Made by a program: the position numbers and the translations under genes. 64,000 bases of DNA from Xylanimicrobium pachnodae JCM 13526 = NBRC 107786 (GTDB lineage: Bacteria > Actinomycetota > Actinomycetes > Actinomycetales > Cellulomonadaceae), in the NCBI GenBank assembly GCA_001592145.1, contig BCWJ01000008.1:84678-148677 (forward strand), in the 5' to 3' direction. Below, piece by piece: positions 54,614 through 64,000 of this stretch. The notes under the pieces were generated by a model. It ran no database searches and had not been told where the DNA came from. It was given only the letters and a program-made list of their open reading frames with translations. How positions within the stretch are numbered: the first letter of the stretch is position 1; each line of letters begins with the position of its first letter.

Positions 54614-56311
54614 CTACTCCAGGACCGCCCCGCGGGAGGCGGACTGCACCAGCTTCGTGTACTTCGCCAGGACTCCGCGCGTGTACCCGTGCGGTAACGG
54701 GGCCCAGTCGGGCGTGTGGCGGGCCGCGAGGACCTCAGGCTCGACGAGCAGGTCCAGCGTCTTGGCCCGCACGTCGAGGCGGATGCGGTCGCCGTCGCGC
54801 ACGAACGCGATCGGCCCGGCGTCGACCGCTTCGGGCGCGATGTGCCCGACGCACAGCCCGGTGGTCCCGCCCGAGAAGCGCCCGTCGGTGATGAGCAGCA
54901 CGTCCTTGCCGAGCCCTGCGCCCTTGATCGCACCCGTGATGGCGAGCATCTCGCGCATGCCCGGCCCGCCCTTGGGTCCCTCGTAGCGGATGACGACGAC
55001 GTCGCCGGCCGCGATGGTGCCGTCCTCCAGGGCGTCGAGCGCGGCACGTTCCCGTTCGAACACGCGCGCGGTGCCCTCGAACACGTCGGTCTCGAACCCG
55101 GCGGACTTGACCACGGCCCCGTCCGGAGCCAGCGACCCGTGCAGGATCGTGATGCCCCCGGTCACCCCGATGGGGTTGTCGATCGCGCGCAGGATGTGGC
55201 CGTCCGGGTCGGGCGGGTCGATCGCGGCGAGGTTCTCGGCCACGGTCTTCCCGGTGACCGTCAACGCCTCCCCGTGCAGCAGCCCTGCGTCGAGCAGCGC
55301 CTTCATCACCACGGGCACCCCGCCCACCTGGTCGACGTCCTTCATGACGTACCGGCCGAACGGCTTGAGGTCGCCCAGGTGAGGCACCCGGGCGCCCACG
55401 CGGTCGAAGTCGGCGAGCGTGAGGTCCACGTCGGCCTCGTGGGCGATGGCGAGCAGATGCAGCACCGCGTTGGTGGACCCGCCGAACGCCATGACCACGG
55501 CGATGGCGTTCTCGAACGCCTCCTTGGTCATGATGTCGCGTGCCGTGATCCCGAGGCGCAGTAGGTTGACCACGGCCTCGCCCGAGCGGTGCGCCCAGGT
55601 GTCGCGGCGCCGGTCGGCCGACGGCGGGGACGCCGAGCCGGGCAGCGACATCCCCAGCGCCTCGGCCGCCGACGCCATCGTGTTGGCGGTGTACATGCCG
55701 CCGCATGCGCCCTCGCCCGGACAGATGGCGCGCTCGATGCGGCCGACGTCCTCCTCGCTCATCAGGCCGCGCGAGCACGCGCCGACCGCCTCGAAGGCGT
55801 CGATGAGCGTGACCTCCTTCTCCGACCCGTCCTCGAGCTTGACCCAGCCGGGCATGATCGTGCCGGCGTAGAGGAACACGCTGGCCAGGTCCAGGCGGGC
55901 CGCGGCCATGAGCATGCCGGGCAGCGACTTGTCGCAACCTGCCAGCAGCACGGACCCGTCGAGCCGCTCGGCCGACATGACCACCTCGACCGAGTCCGCG
56001 ATCACGTCGCGGGACACGAGCGAGAAGTGCATGCCCTCGTGCCCCATCGAGATCCCGTCGGACACGGAGATGGTCCCGAACTCCAGCGGGTACCCGCCTG
56101 CCGCGTGCACGCCCGACTTGCTGGCCTCGGCCAACCGGTCGAGCGACAGGTTGCAGGGCGTGATCTCGTTCCAGGAGCTCGCGACCCCGATCTGCGGTTT
56201 CGCGAAGTCCTCGTCACCGAGCCCGACGGCGCGCAGCATGCCGCGCGAGGCCGTCGCCTCCAACCCCTCGGTGACCTGCCACGATCGTGGCTTGAGCGGA
56301 TTGTGCCCCAC
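54614..56311 (-). CDS. ilvD: Dihydroxy-acid dehydratase, 565-residue type
   Basis: A 565-residue IlvD/Edd-family enzyme that dehydrates 2,3-dihydroxy-isovalerate or -methylvalerate. Cluster ligands appear in [13 protein letters not shown] and [20 protein letters not shown]; the catalytic C-terminus has [20 protein letters not shown]. Its short N-terminus ([20 protein letters not shown]) and [12 protein letters not shown] resemble the actinobacterial/plant [2Fe-2S] type, unlike the second ilvD. GTG 56311 has AAGGAGG upstream. It begins 21 bp after the other ilvD gene, so the two are cotranscribed. Confidence 0.93.
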   Translation of the reverse strand: MGHNPLKPRSWQVTEGLEATASRGMLRAVGLGDEDFAKPQIGVASSWNEITPCNLSLDRLAEASKSGVHAAGGYPLEFGTISVSDGISMGHEGMHFSLVSRDVIADSVEVVMSAERLDGSVLLAGCDKSLPGMLMAAARLDLASVFLYAGTIMPGWVKLEDGSEKEVTLIDAFEAVGACSRGLMSEEDVGRIERAICPGEGACGGMYTANTMASAAEALGMSLPGSASPPSADRRRDTWAHRSGEAVVNLLRLGITARDIMTKEAFENAIAVVMAFGGSTNAVLHLLAIAHEADVDLTLADFDRVGARVPHLGDLKPFGRYVMKDVDQVGGVPVVMKALLDAGLLHGEALTVTGKTVAENLAAIDPPDPDGHILRAIDNPIGVTGGITILHGSLAPDGAVVKSAGFETDVFEGTARVFERERAALDALEDGTIAAGDVVVIRYEGPKGGPGMREMLAITGAIKGAGLGKDVLLITDGRFSGGTTGLCVGHIAPEAVDAGPIAFVRDGDRIRLDVRAKTLDLLVEPEVLAARHTPDWAPLPHGYTRGVLAKYTKLVQSASRGAVLE

Positions 56312-56332
56312 GGGTTCCTCCTTCGATCGGTC

Positions 56333-58195
56333 CTACCGGCGCGTGATGAGGTTGACGTCCCGCACGGCCCCGCGGTCCGCCGACGTCGCCATGGCGGCGT
56401 AGGCCCGCAGGGCCGGGGACACATACCGGTCGCGGGCGACCGGCTGCCACGGGTGCTCCGACGCCTCCATCTTGAGACGCCGCTCGGCGAGCACGTCGTC
56501 GGGTACGTTGACCCGGATGAGGCGCGACTCGACGTCGATCTCGATCTCGTCGCCGTCCTCGACCAGGCCGATCGTGCCGCCTGCGGCGGCCTCCGGCGAG
56601 ATGTGCCCCACCGAGATGCCCGACGAGCCGCCCGAGAACCGCCCGTCGGTGATGAGCGCGACCACCTTGCCCAGCCCGCGGCCCTTGATGAACGAGGTCG
56701 GGTACAGCATCTCCTGCATGCCCGGCCCGCCGGACGGCCCCTCGTAGCGCACGACGACGACGTGGCCCGGCTCGACCTGCTTGGACAGGATCTTCTCGAC
56801 CGCCTCGTCCTGCGACTCGACCACGAGCGCCGTGCCCACGAAGTGGAACACGTCGGGGTCGATGCCGGCCGTCTTGATGATGGCGCCGTTCTCCGCCAGG
56901 TTGCCCTTGAGCACCGCGAGGCCGCCCTCGACCGTGTAGGCGTGCTCGCGGTCGCGGATGCAGCCCGCCGCGGCGTCGGTGTCGAGCGAGTCCCACACGT
57001 TCGACGTCGAGAACGCCTGCGTGGTGCGCACTCCCCCAGGCGCGGCGTGGAACAGGTCGAGCGCGCGCTGCGTGGCCTTGCCACCGCGGATGTCCCAGGC
57101 GTCCAGCCAGGCGCGCAGCGTGGGGGTGTGCACCGAGGTGACGTCGTGGTCGAGCAGCCCGGCGCGGTCCAGCTCACCGAGCAGCGCGGGGATGCCGCCG
57201 GCCCGGTGCACGTCCTCCATGTGGAAGTCCGGGTGGTTCGGGGCGACCTTGCTCAGGCACGGCACCCGGCGCGAGATCGCGTCGATGTCGTCGAGCGTGA
57301 AGTCGACCCCGGCCTCCTGCGCCGCCGCGAGGATGTGCAGCACCGTGTTGGTGGACCCGCCCATGGCGACGTCGAGGGTCATCGCGTTGGTGAAGGCTGC
57401 CTTGGTCGCGATGCCGCGGGGTGCCGCCGTGTCGTCCTCGTCGTCGTAGTAGCGCTTGGCGAGGTCGACGATGGTGCGCCCCGCCTCCAGGAACAGCTCA
57501 CGGCGGGCCGTGTGCGTGGCCAGCGTCGAGCCGTTGCCCGGCAGCGAGAGGCCCAGCGCCTCGGTCAGGCAGTTCATCGAGTTGGCCGTGAACATCCCCG
57601 AGCACGAGCCGCACGTGGGGCATGCGCTCTCCTCGACCGCGGCCAGAGCGTCGTCGCTCACGTTGTCGTCCGCCGAGTAGTTGATCGCGTTGATGAGGTT
57701 CAGCTTGGTCTGTGCGACGCCGTCGACCACGATCGCCTTGCCGGCCTCCATGGGCCCACCCGAGACGAAGATCGTCGGGATGTTCAGGCGCAGCGCGGCG
57801 TTCACCATGCCCGGCGTGATCTTGTCGCAGTTCGAGATGCACACCAGCGCGTCGGCCGTGTGCGCGTTGACCATGTACTCGACCGAGTCCGCGATCAGGT
57901 CGCGGCTCGGCAGGGAGTACAGCATGCCCGCGTGCCCCATCGCGATGCCGTCGTCCACCGCGATGGTGTTGAACTCCTTGGCGACACCGCCCGCCTCGCG
58001 GATGGCGGAGGCGACCAGGTCGCCCATGTCCTTGAGGTGCACGTGGCCGGGGACGAACTGCGTGTACGAGTTCGCGATGGCGATGATCGGCTTCCCGAAG
58101 TCCCCCGAGCCCATGCCGGTCGCGCGCCACAGGGCGCGCGCGCCCGCCATGTTCCGACCGTGGGTTGACGTCCGCGAACGCAATGGCCTGCTCAT
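56333..58195 (-). CDS. ilvD: Dihydroxy-acid dehydratase, 620-residue type
   Basis: A 620-residue IlvD close in form to the E. coli-type ([4Fe-4S]) enzyme: [60 protein letters not shown] and [20 protein letters not shown]. It lies upstream of the other ilvD. Its cysteine pattern ([19 protein letters not shown]) differs from the second copy, so they are not recent duplicates. Both could serve the BCAA pathway under different iron or oxygen conditions. Confidence 0.94.
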   Translation of the reverse strand: MSRPLRSRTSTHGRNMAGARALWRATGMGSGDFGKPIIAIANSYTQFVPGHVHLKDMGDLVASAIREAGGVAKEFNTIAVDDGIAMGHAGMLYSLPSRDLIADSVEYMVNAHTADALVCISNCDKITPGMVNAALRLNIPTIFVSGGPMEAGKAIVVDGVAQTKLNLINAINYSADDNVSDDALAAVEESACPTCGSCSGMFTANSMNCLTEALGLSLPGNGSTLATHTARRELFLEAGRTIVDLAKRYYDDEDDTAAPRGIATKAAFTNAMTLDVAMGGSTNTVLHILAAAQEAGVDFTLDDIDAISRRVPCLSKVAPNHPDFHMEDVHRAGGIPALLGELDRAGLLDHDVTSVHTPTLRAWLDAWDIRGGKATQRALDLFHAAPGGVRTTQAFSTSNVWDSLDTDAAAGCIRDREHAYTVEGGLAVLKGNLAENGAIIKTAGIDPDVFHFVGTALVVESQDEAVEKILSKQVEPGHVVVVRYEGPSGGPGMQEMLYPTSFIKGRGLGKVVALITDGRFSGGSSGISVGHISPEAAAGGTIGLVEDGDEIEIDVESRLIRVNVPDDVLAERRLKMEASEHPWQPVARDRYVSPALRAYAAMATSADRGAVRDVNLITRR

Positions 58196-58280
58196 GCGAG
58201 CACCCTACGTCCGCGTCCGGCAGGTGGGCGGGCGTCGTCCGCAGAGTGACCCTGTGGAGTAGCCCACTGCGCGCGGGCCC

Positions 58281-59828
<1,548 letters not shown>

Positions 59829-59915
59829 CCGTAGATGCTCGCACCAACCGCGGTCCGGCGCCGCATCGTCATTCGTGCCCGGCCTGGGCTGGAGCGGGGC
59901 AGGGTCGTGTGATAG

Positions 59916-60515
59916 CTACCGGTCGGAACCGGGGCGGAACTCGTCCTCCAGCAGGCTCATGACGTATACGTCGGACCAGCCGTTGCCGTCCCGGCGTGCA
60001 TCACGCAGGCAGCCCTCCACCTGGAACCCCAGCGACTCGTACAGGGCCTTGGCGCGCGCGTTGATGCTCAGCACCTCGAGCGAGACCCGGTGCAGGCCCA
60101 GGCCCGGCTCGAACTCGCCGTCCACCCGCAACCCGTCGAACGCGAAGCGGAGCACCAGCGAGATCGCCTCGCTGCCGTAACCGCGTCCGCGATAGTCGGG
60201 CAGGAACTGCAGCCGCAGGTTCGCCGATCGGGCGTCGTCGTCGATCCCGCCCAGCGCAATCTCCCCGAGCATGGCGTCACTGACGAGCGCACCGCCCCGG
60301 ACGGCACCGGACGTGACCGCCCAGTCGTACCGCCCGGGACGATCGCTGACCGTCGCCGCCCACTCGTCGACCTGCTCGCGCGTGAAGGTCGCCGTGGTGC
60401 CGGTCATCCGCATGCCCACCGGGTCGTGCAGCGACTCCCACAACCGGTCGGCGTCGCGCGCCTCGATGGGTCGCAGCCGCACCATCTCGCCGCGCAGCTC
60501 GGGACCGCGAGTCAT
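59916..60515 (-). CDS. RimJ/RimL-type GNAT acetyltransferase
   Basis: A 199-residue acetyltransferase: LRPIEARDADRLWESLHDPV, then LQFLPDYRGRGYGSEAISLV with the acetyl-CoA loop RGRGYG, and ALYESLGFQVEGCLRDARRD typical of RimJ/RimL. ATG 60515 has CGGAG upstream. The substrate could be a protein N-terminus or a small molecule. Confidence 0.9.
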   Translation of the reverse strand: MTRGPELRGEMVRLRPIEARDADRLWESLHDPVGMRMTGTTATFTREQVDEWAATVSDRPGRYDWAVTSGAVRGGALVSDAMLGEIALGGIDDDARSANLRLQFLPDYRGRGYGSEAISLVLRFAFDGLRVDGEFEPGLGLHRVSLEVLSINARAKALYESLGFQVEGCLRDARRDGNGWSDVYVMSLLEDEFRPGSDR

Positions 60516-60564
60516 GACCACTCCGTTCCTGCGGGGTCGTGCGTCACCGATCGAACCCGCATCG

Positions 60565-62061
60565 TCAGACGCCGATGCGCTCCAGCACGAGCTCACGCAC
60601 GCGCTTGGCGTCCGCCTGTCCCTTCGTGGCCTTCATGACCGCGCCGATGATGGCGCCCACCGGGCCCAGGTTCCCACCGCGCACCTTCTCGACGATGTCC
60701 GGCTGGGCCGCGAGTGCGGCATCCACCGCCTCGAGCAGCGCACCGTCGTCGGACACGACCTCCAGGCCACGAGCGACGACCACCGCCTCCGGGTCGCCCT
60801 CGCCGTTCAGGACACCGTCGAGCACCTGACGGGCGATCTTGTCGTTGATGCGGCCCGCGTCGATGAGCGACTGGAGCTCGGCGATCTGGGCTGGCGTGAT
60901 CGCGACCTCGTCGAGGCTGACCTCCGCCTGCTTCGCGTGCCGGGCCAGCTCACCCATCCACCACTTGCGCGCCGCCGCAGGCGAGGCGCCCGCGGCGACC
61001 GTCGCCTCGATCAGGTCCAGAGCGCCCGCGTTGACGACGTCGCGCATCTCCGCGTCCGCGTAGCCCCACTCGGCGTGCAGGCGCTTGCGGCGCGCCGCCG
61101 GAAGCTCGGGCAGGCCGGCGCGGATCTCCTCGACCCACTCGCGGCTCGGGGCCACCGGCACCAGGTCCGGCTCCGGGAAGTAGCGGTAGTCCTCGGCGTC
61201 CGACTTCACGCGGCCCGACGACGTCGTGCCCGTGTCCTCGTGGAAGTGCCGGGTCTCCTGGATGACGGTCTGGCCGGCGTCCAGCAGCGCCGCCTGGCGT
61301 GAGATCTCGAAGCGCACCGCGCGCTCCACCGACCGGAACGAGTTGACGTTCTTGGTCTCGGTGCGCGTGCCCAGCTTGTCCTGCGGGGTCGGGCGCAGCG
61401 ACACGTTCACGTCCGCGCGCACGTTGCCCCGCTCCATGCGGGCCTCCGAGACGTCCAGGGCACGGAAGATGTCCCGCAGCGTCTGCACATACGCGCGCGC
61501 CACCTCGGGCGCACGCTCCCCCACGCCCTCGATCGGGCGGGTGACGATCTCCACCAGCGGGATACCCGCGCGGTTGTAGTCCACCAGCGAGTACTCCGCG
61601 CCGTGGATGCGGCCCGTCGCCCCGCCCACGTGCGTGTTCTTGCCGGCGTCCTCCTCCATGTGCGCGCGCTCGATCTCCACGCGGAACACGGCACCGTCCT
61701 CCAGCTCGACGTCGATCCACCCGTCGTGGGCGATCGGCTCGTCGTACTGGGACGTCTGGAAGTTCTTCGGCACGTCCGGGTAGAAGTAGTTCTTCCGCGC
61801 GAACCGGCAGGTCTCGGCGATCTGGCAGTTCAGCGCCAGACCGATGCGGATGGCGTACTCGACGGCCTTGCCGTTGACGACCGGCAGGGCTCCGGGCAGG
61901 CCCAGGCTCACCGGCGTCGTCTGCGTGTTCGGTTCCCCGCCGAAGCTCACCTCGGCTGCGCAGAACATCTTCGTGCGCGTGCCGAGCTCGACGTGCACCT
62001 CGATCCCCAGCACCGGGTCGTAGCGCTTGACGGCGTCGGCGTAGTCGACCAGCTCAGTCAC
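60565..62061 (-). CDS. gatB: Asp-tRNA(Asn)/Glu-tRNA(Gln) amidotransferase subunit B
   Basis: A 498-residue GatB that activates misacylated tRNA for transamidation. [17 protein letters not shown], the metal-binding [20 protein letters not shown], and [13 protein letters not shown] are diagnostic; the C-terminal tRNA-binding YqeY-like part ends [21 protein letters not shown] 62061 with GGAGAG upstream is chosen over a longer frame. It follows gatA by 22 bp. Confidence 0.96.
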   Translation of the reverse strand: MTELVDYADAVKRYDPVLGIEVHVELGTRTKMFCAAEVSFGGEPNTQTTPVSLGLPGALPVVNGKAVEYAIRIGLALNCQIAETCRFARKNYFYPDVPKNFQTSQYDEPIAHDGWIDVELEDGAVFRVEIERAHMEEDAGKNTHVGGATGRIHGAEYSLVDYNRAGIPLVEIVTRPIEGVGERAPEVARAYVQTLRDIFRALDVSEARMERGNVRADVNVSLRPTPQDKLGTRTETKNVNSFRSVERAVRFEISRQAALLDAGQTVIQETRHFHEDTGTTSSGRVKSDAEDYRYFPEPDLVPVAPSREWVEEIRAGLPELPAARRKRLHAEWGYADAEMRDVVNAGALDLIEATVAAGASPAAARKWWMGELARHAKQAEVSLDEVAITPAQIAELQSLIDAGRINDKIARQVLDGVLNGEGDPEAVVVARGLEVVSDDGALLEAVDAALAAQPDIVEKVRGGNLGPVGAIIGAVMKATKGQADAKRVRELVLERIGV

Positions 62062-62083
62062 TTTTCTTCTCTCCGTCTTCGTC

Positions 62084-63619
62084 TCAGGCCAGCTCGGTCG
62101 CACGCAGCTCAGGCGCCTGGTTCAGCAGGGGCTCGCCCCACTGGGCTTCGAGCAGGTGCTCGAGCGCCGCACCCACCCGGTACAGGCGGTCGTCCGCCTT
62201 CGCCGGAGCGAGGATCTGGAACCCGACCGGCAGCAGGCCGTCCCCGTCCGCCGCCGGTGCCAAGCCGTTCGGTACCGAGATGCCCGGCACGCCTGCGAGG
62301 TTCGCCGGGATCGTGGCGATGTCGTTGAGGTACATGGCCAGCGGGTCGTCCAGCTTCTCCCCGAGCCTGAACGCCGTCGTCGGCGCCGTCGGGCTCACCA
62401 GCACGTCCGCCCGCGCGAACGCCGCCGAGAAGTCGCGCTGGATCAACGTGCGCACCTTCTGGGCGCTGCCGTAGTAGGCGTCGTAGTAGCCGGCGCTGAG
62501 CGCGTAGGTGCCCAGGATGACGCGCCGCTTGACCTCGTCCCCGAAGCCCGCGCCGCGCGTCGCAGCCATCACCCGCTCCGCCGTGACCGGACCCTCCGAC
62601 GGGTTCACCCGCAGGCCGAACCGCATACCGTCGAACTTCGCCAGGTTGCTGGACGCCTCCGCCGGCATGATCAGGTAGTACGCGTCGAGCGCGTACGGGA
62701 AGTGCGGGCAGCTCACCTCCACGATCTCCGCACCGGCCCGCTCCAGCAGGTCGAGCGACTCCTGGAACCTCGCCAGCACTCCCGGCTGGTAACCCTCGCC
62801 CTGGAGCTCCGTGACGACGCCGACGCGCACGCCCGCAAGGTCCCCGGTCGCACCCGCACGGGCCGCGTCGACGAACGACGGCAGGCCCTCCGGGATCGAC
62901 GTGGAGTCGCGCGGGTCATAACCTCCGATGAGCTCGTGCAGCAGCGCCGAGTCCAGCACCGTCCGCGTGACCGGGCCGGCCTGGTCCAGGCTCGATGCCA
63001 TCGCGATCAGGCCGTACCGCGACACCGACCCGTACGTGGGCTTGACCCCCACGGTCCCGGTCACGGCTCCCGGCTGGCGGATCGAACCGCCGGTGTCGGT
63101 GCCGATCGCCAGCGGCGCCTCATACGCGGCCACCGCCGCAGCCGAACCGCCCCCGGAGCCGCCGGGGATGCGGTCCAGGTCCCACGGGTTGTGCGTGTCC
63201 CCGAACGCCGAGTGCTCCGTGCTCGACCCCATGGCGAACTCGTCCATGTTGGTCTTGCCCAGGATGGGCAGACCCGCAGCCTTGATCCGCTCCACGAGCG
63301 TGGCGTCGTAGGGCGGCACCCAACCCTCGAGGATCTTCGAACCCGCCGTGGTCGGCAGGCCCTTCGTCACGACGACGTCCTTGACGGCGATCGGCACCCC
63401 CGCCAAGGGGTGCAGCTCCTCACCGGTCGCACGGCGCCGGTCCACGTCGTGGGCCGTCGCCAGCGCCTCGTCGGCACTCACGTGCAGGAACGCGTTCACC
63501 TGTCCCTCGACGGCGGCGATACGGTCCAGGTGCGCCTGCGTCGCCTCGACGCTCGTCACCTCACCGCCCCGCAGACGCTCGGCGAGGGCGGCGGCGGAAA
63601 GCCGGGTTACGTCCGTCAT
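62084..63619 (-). CDS. gatA: Asp-tRNA(Asn)/Glu-tRNA(Gln) amidotransferase subunit A
   Basis: A 511-residue amidase-signature protein that releases ammonia from glutamine. The Ser-cisSer-Lys triad appears as [11 protein letters not shown] (Lys), [15 protein letters not shown] and [13 protein letters not shown] (nucleophile Ser). It begins one base after the gatC stop (TGAGATG), with GAGAGGAG in the end of gatC as its ribosome-binding site. Confidence 0.97.
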   Translation of the reverse strand: MTDVTRLSAAALAERLRGGEVTSVEATQAHLDRIAAVEGQVNAFLHVSADEALATAHDVDRRRATGEELHPLAGVPIAVKDVVVTKGLPTTAGSKILEGWVPPYDATLVERIKAAGLPILGKTNMDEFAMGSSTEHSAFGDTHNPWDLDRIPGGSGGGSAAAVAAYEAPLAIGTDTGGSIRQPGAVTGTVGVKPTYGSVSRYGLIAMASSLDQAGPVTRTVLDSALLHELIGGYDPRDSTSIPEGLPSFVDAARAGATGDLAGVRVGVVTELQGEGYQPGVLARFQESLDLLERAGAEIVEVSCPHFPYALDAYYLIMPAEASSNLAKFDGMRFGLRVNPSEGPVTAERVMAATRGAGFGDEVKRRVILGTYALSAGYYDAYYGSAQKVRTLIQRDFSAAFARADVLVSPTAPTTAFRLGEKLDDPLAMYLNDIATIPANLAGVPGISVPNGLAPAADGDGLLPVGFQILAPAKADDRLYRVGAALEHLLEAQWGEPLLNQAPELRATELA

Positions 63620-63620
63620 C

Positions 63621-63917
63621 TCACTCCTCTCCCAGAATCTGCGGCACCAGGAACTTCCCGTCCTGGGCGTCGGGCGCCGCCGCGAGCACGTCCTCGACCG
63701 GGAGCGCCGGGACAGGCACGTCCTCCCGGAATACGTTCGTCATGGGGAGCGGGTGGCTGGTCGCTGGCACATCGGGGGTGGCAACCGTGCTGACCTTGGC
63801 AATCGACTCGACGATCACGTCGAGCTCGCCGGCCAACCGGTCGATCTCCTCCGCACGCAGGTCGATGCGGGCGAGGCCCGCGACGCGCGCGACCTCGTCA
63901 CGAGAGATGGTGGACAT
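63621..63917 (-). CDS. gatC: Asp-tRNA(Asn)/Glu-tRNA(Gln) amidotransferase subunit C
   Basis: A 98-residue GatC that wraps around GatA. Start [20 protein letters not shown] at 63917, C-terminus with [20 protein letters not shown]. It is first in gatCAB. The complex supplies Gln-tRNA(Gln) and/or Asn-tRNA(Asn), matching the non-discriminating GltX above. The last 80 bases of the window upstream hold no recognised gene. Confidence 0.93.
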   Translation of the reverse strand: MSTISRDEVARVAGLARIDLRAEEIDRLAGELDVIVESIAKVSTVATPDVPATSHPLPMTNVFREDVPVPALPVEDVLAAAPDAQDGKFLVPQILGEE

Positions 63918-64000
63918 GCGGGCCAGTCTAGTGGCCATGCCGGCCCCCACCCTGGTCACGGGCTGACCCGCGCACCCGCACGTCGCTGCCAGGGCCCGGG

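Overview
The window is very GC-rich chromosomal DNA whose start codons (many GTG), purine-rich ribosome-binding sites and gene set (gatCAB beside ilvD-ilvBN-ilvC, an IclR-type LtbR/NdgR regulator divergent from leuCD, DUF3516 helicase, CU044_5270-type protein) point to a high-GC actinobacterium. Order Micrococcales, something near Cellulomonas, Isoptericola or Cellulosimicrobium, is my best guess; this is inference from gene content and not a database result. No rRNA or CRISPR array is present; three tRNA genes are.

Layout. 0.1-2.1 kb: a 2-hydroxyacid dehydrogenase and a divergent OhrR-like regulator / OsmC peroxidase pair sharing an operator. 2.2-6.9 kb: a five-gene, translationally coupled operon of a flavoprotein, a dicluster ferredoxin and a nitrate/sulfonate/taurine-type ABC importer. 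7.2-16.1 kb: an AAA/DUF4143 ATPase gene cut in two by a 7.6-kb transposition unit (7774-15352) flanked by the 5-bp duplication CTGAG. The unit holds one IS1380-family insertion sequence and about 6 kb of cargo: a secreted peptide with ABC exporter genes, and a secreted I36-like protein with an ECF sigma factor and a CU044_5270-like membrane protein. Removing the unit restores one 438-residue frame. 16.3-24.2 kb: lpdA, an LLM oxidoreductase, a membrane protein with a YtrA-type regulator under a 24-bp palindrome, leuCD with divergent ltbR, and a PH-domain protein. 24.3-24.7 kb: two tRNA-Glu and one tRNA-Gln.

24.8-45.4 kb: housekeeping and accessory genes, including gltX, several methyltransferases, a YeiH-like transporter with its LysR regulator, an APH(3')-like kinase, a Ski2-like helicase, a DUF2809-VanY fusion, ndk, a YbaK deacylase, a YggS-type PLP protein and a lipoate ligase. 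45.5-58.2 kb: a nearly continuous minus-strand block for branched-chain amino acids (cimA, ilvE, leuB, ilvC, ilvN, ilvB and two different ilvD genes). Together with leuCD at 20-22 kb it covers citramalate-derived isoleucine, valine and most of leucine synthesis; no leuA or ilvA is in the window. ilvB is preceded by a clear leader-peptide attenuator, and cimA by a similar structure with tandem Ile codons. 58.3-63.9 kb: a POT peptide transporter, a GNAT enzyme and gatCAB.

The most unusual items are the IS1380 transposition unit that behaves like ISEcp1-style one-ended mobilisation, the array of short motifs mostly 23 bp apart in front of the broken ATPase gene, the putative cimA attenuator, and the flavoprotein/ferredoxin/ABC operon.
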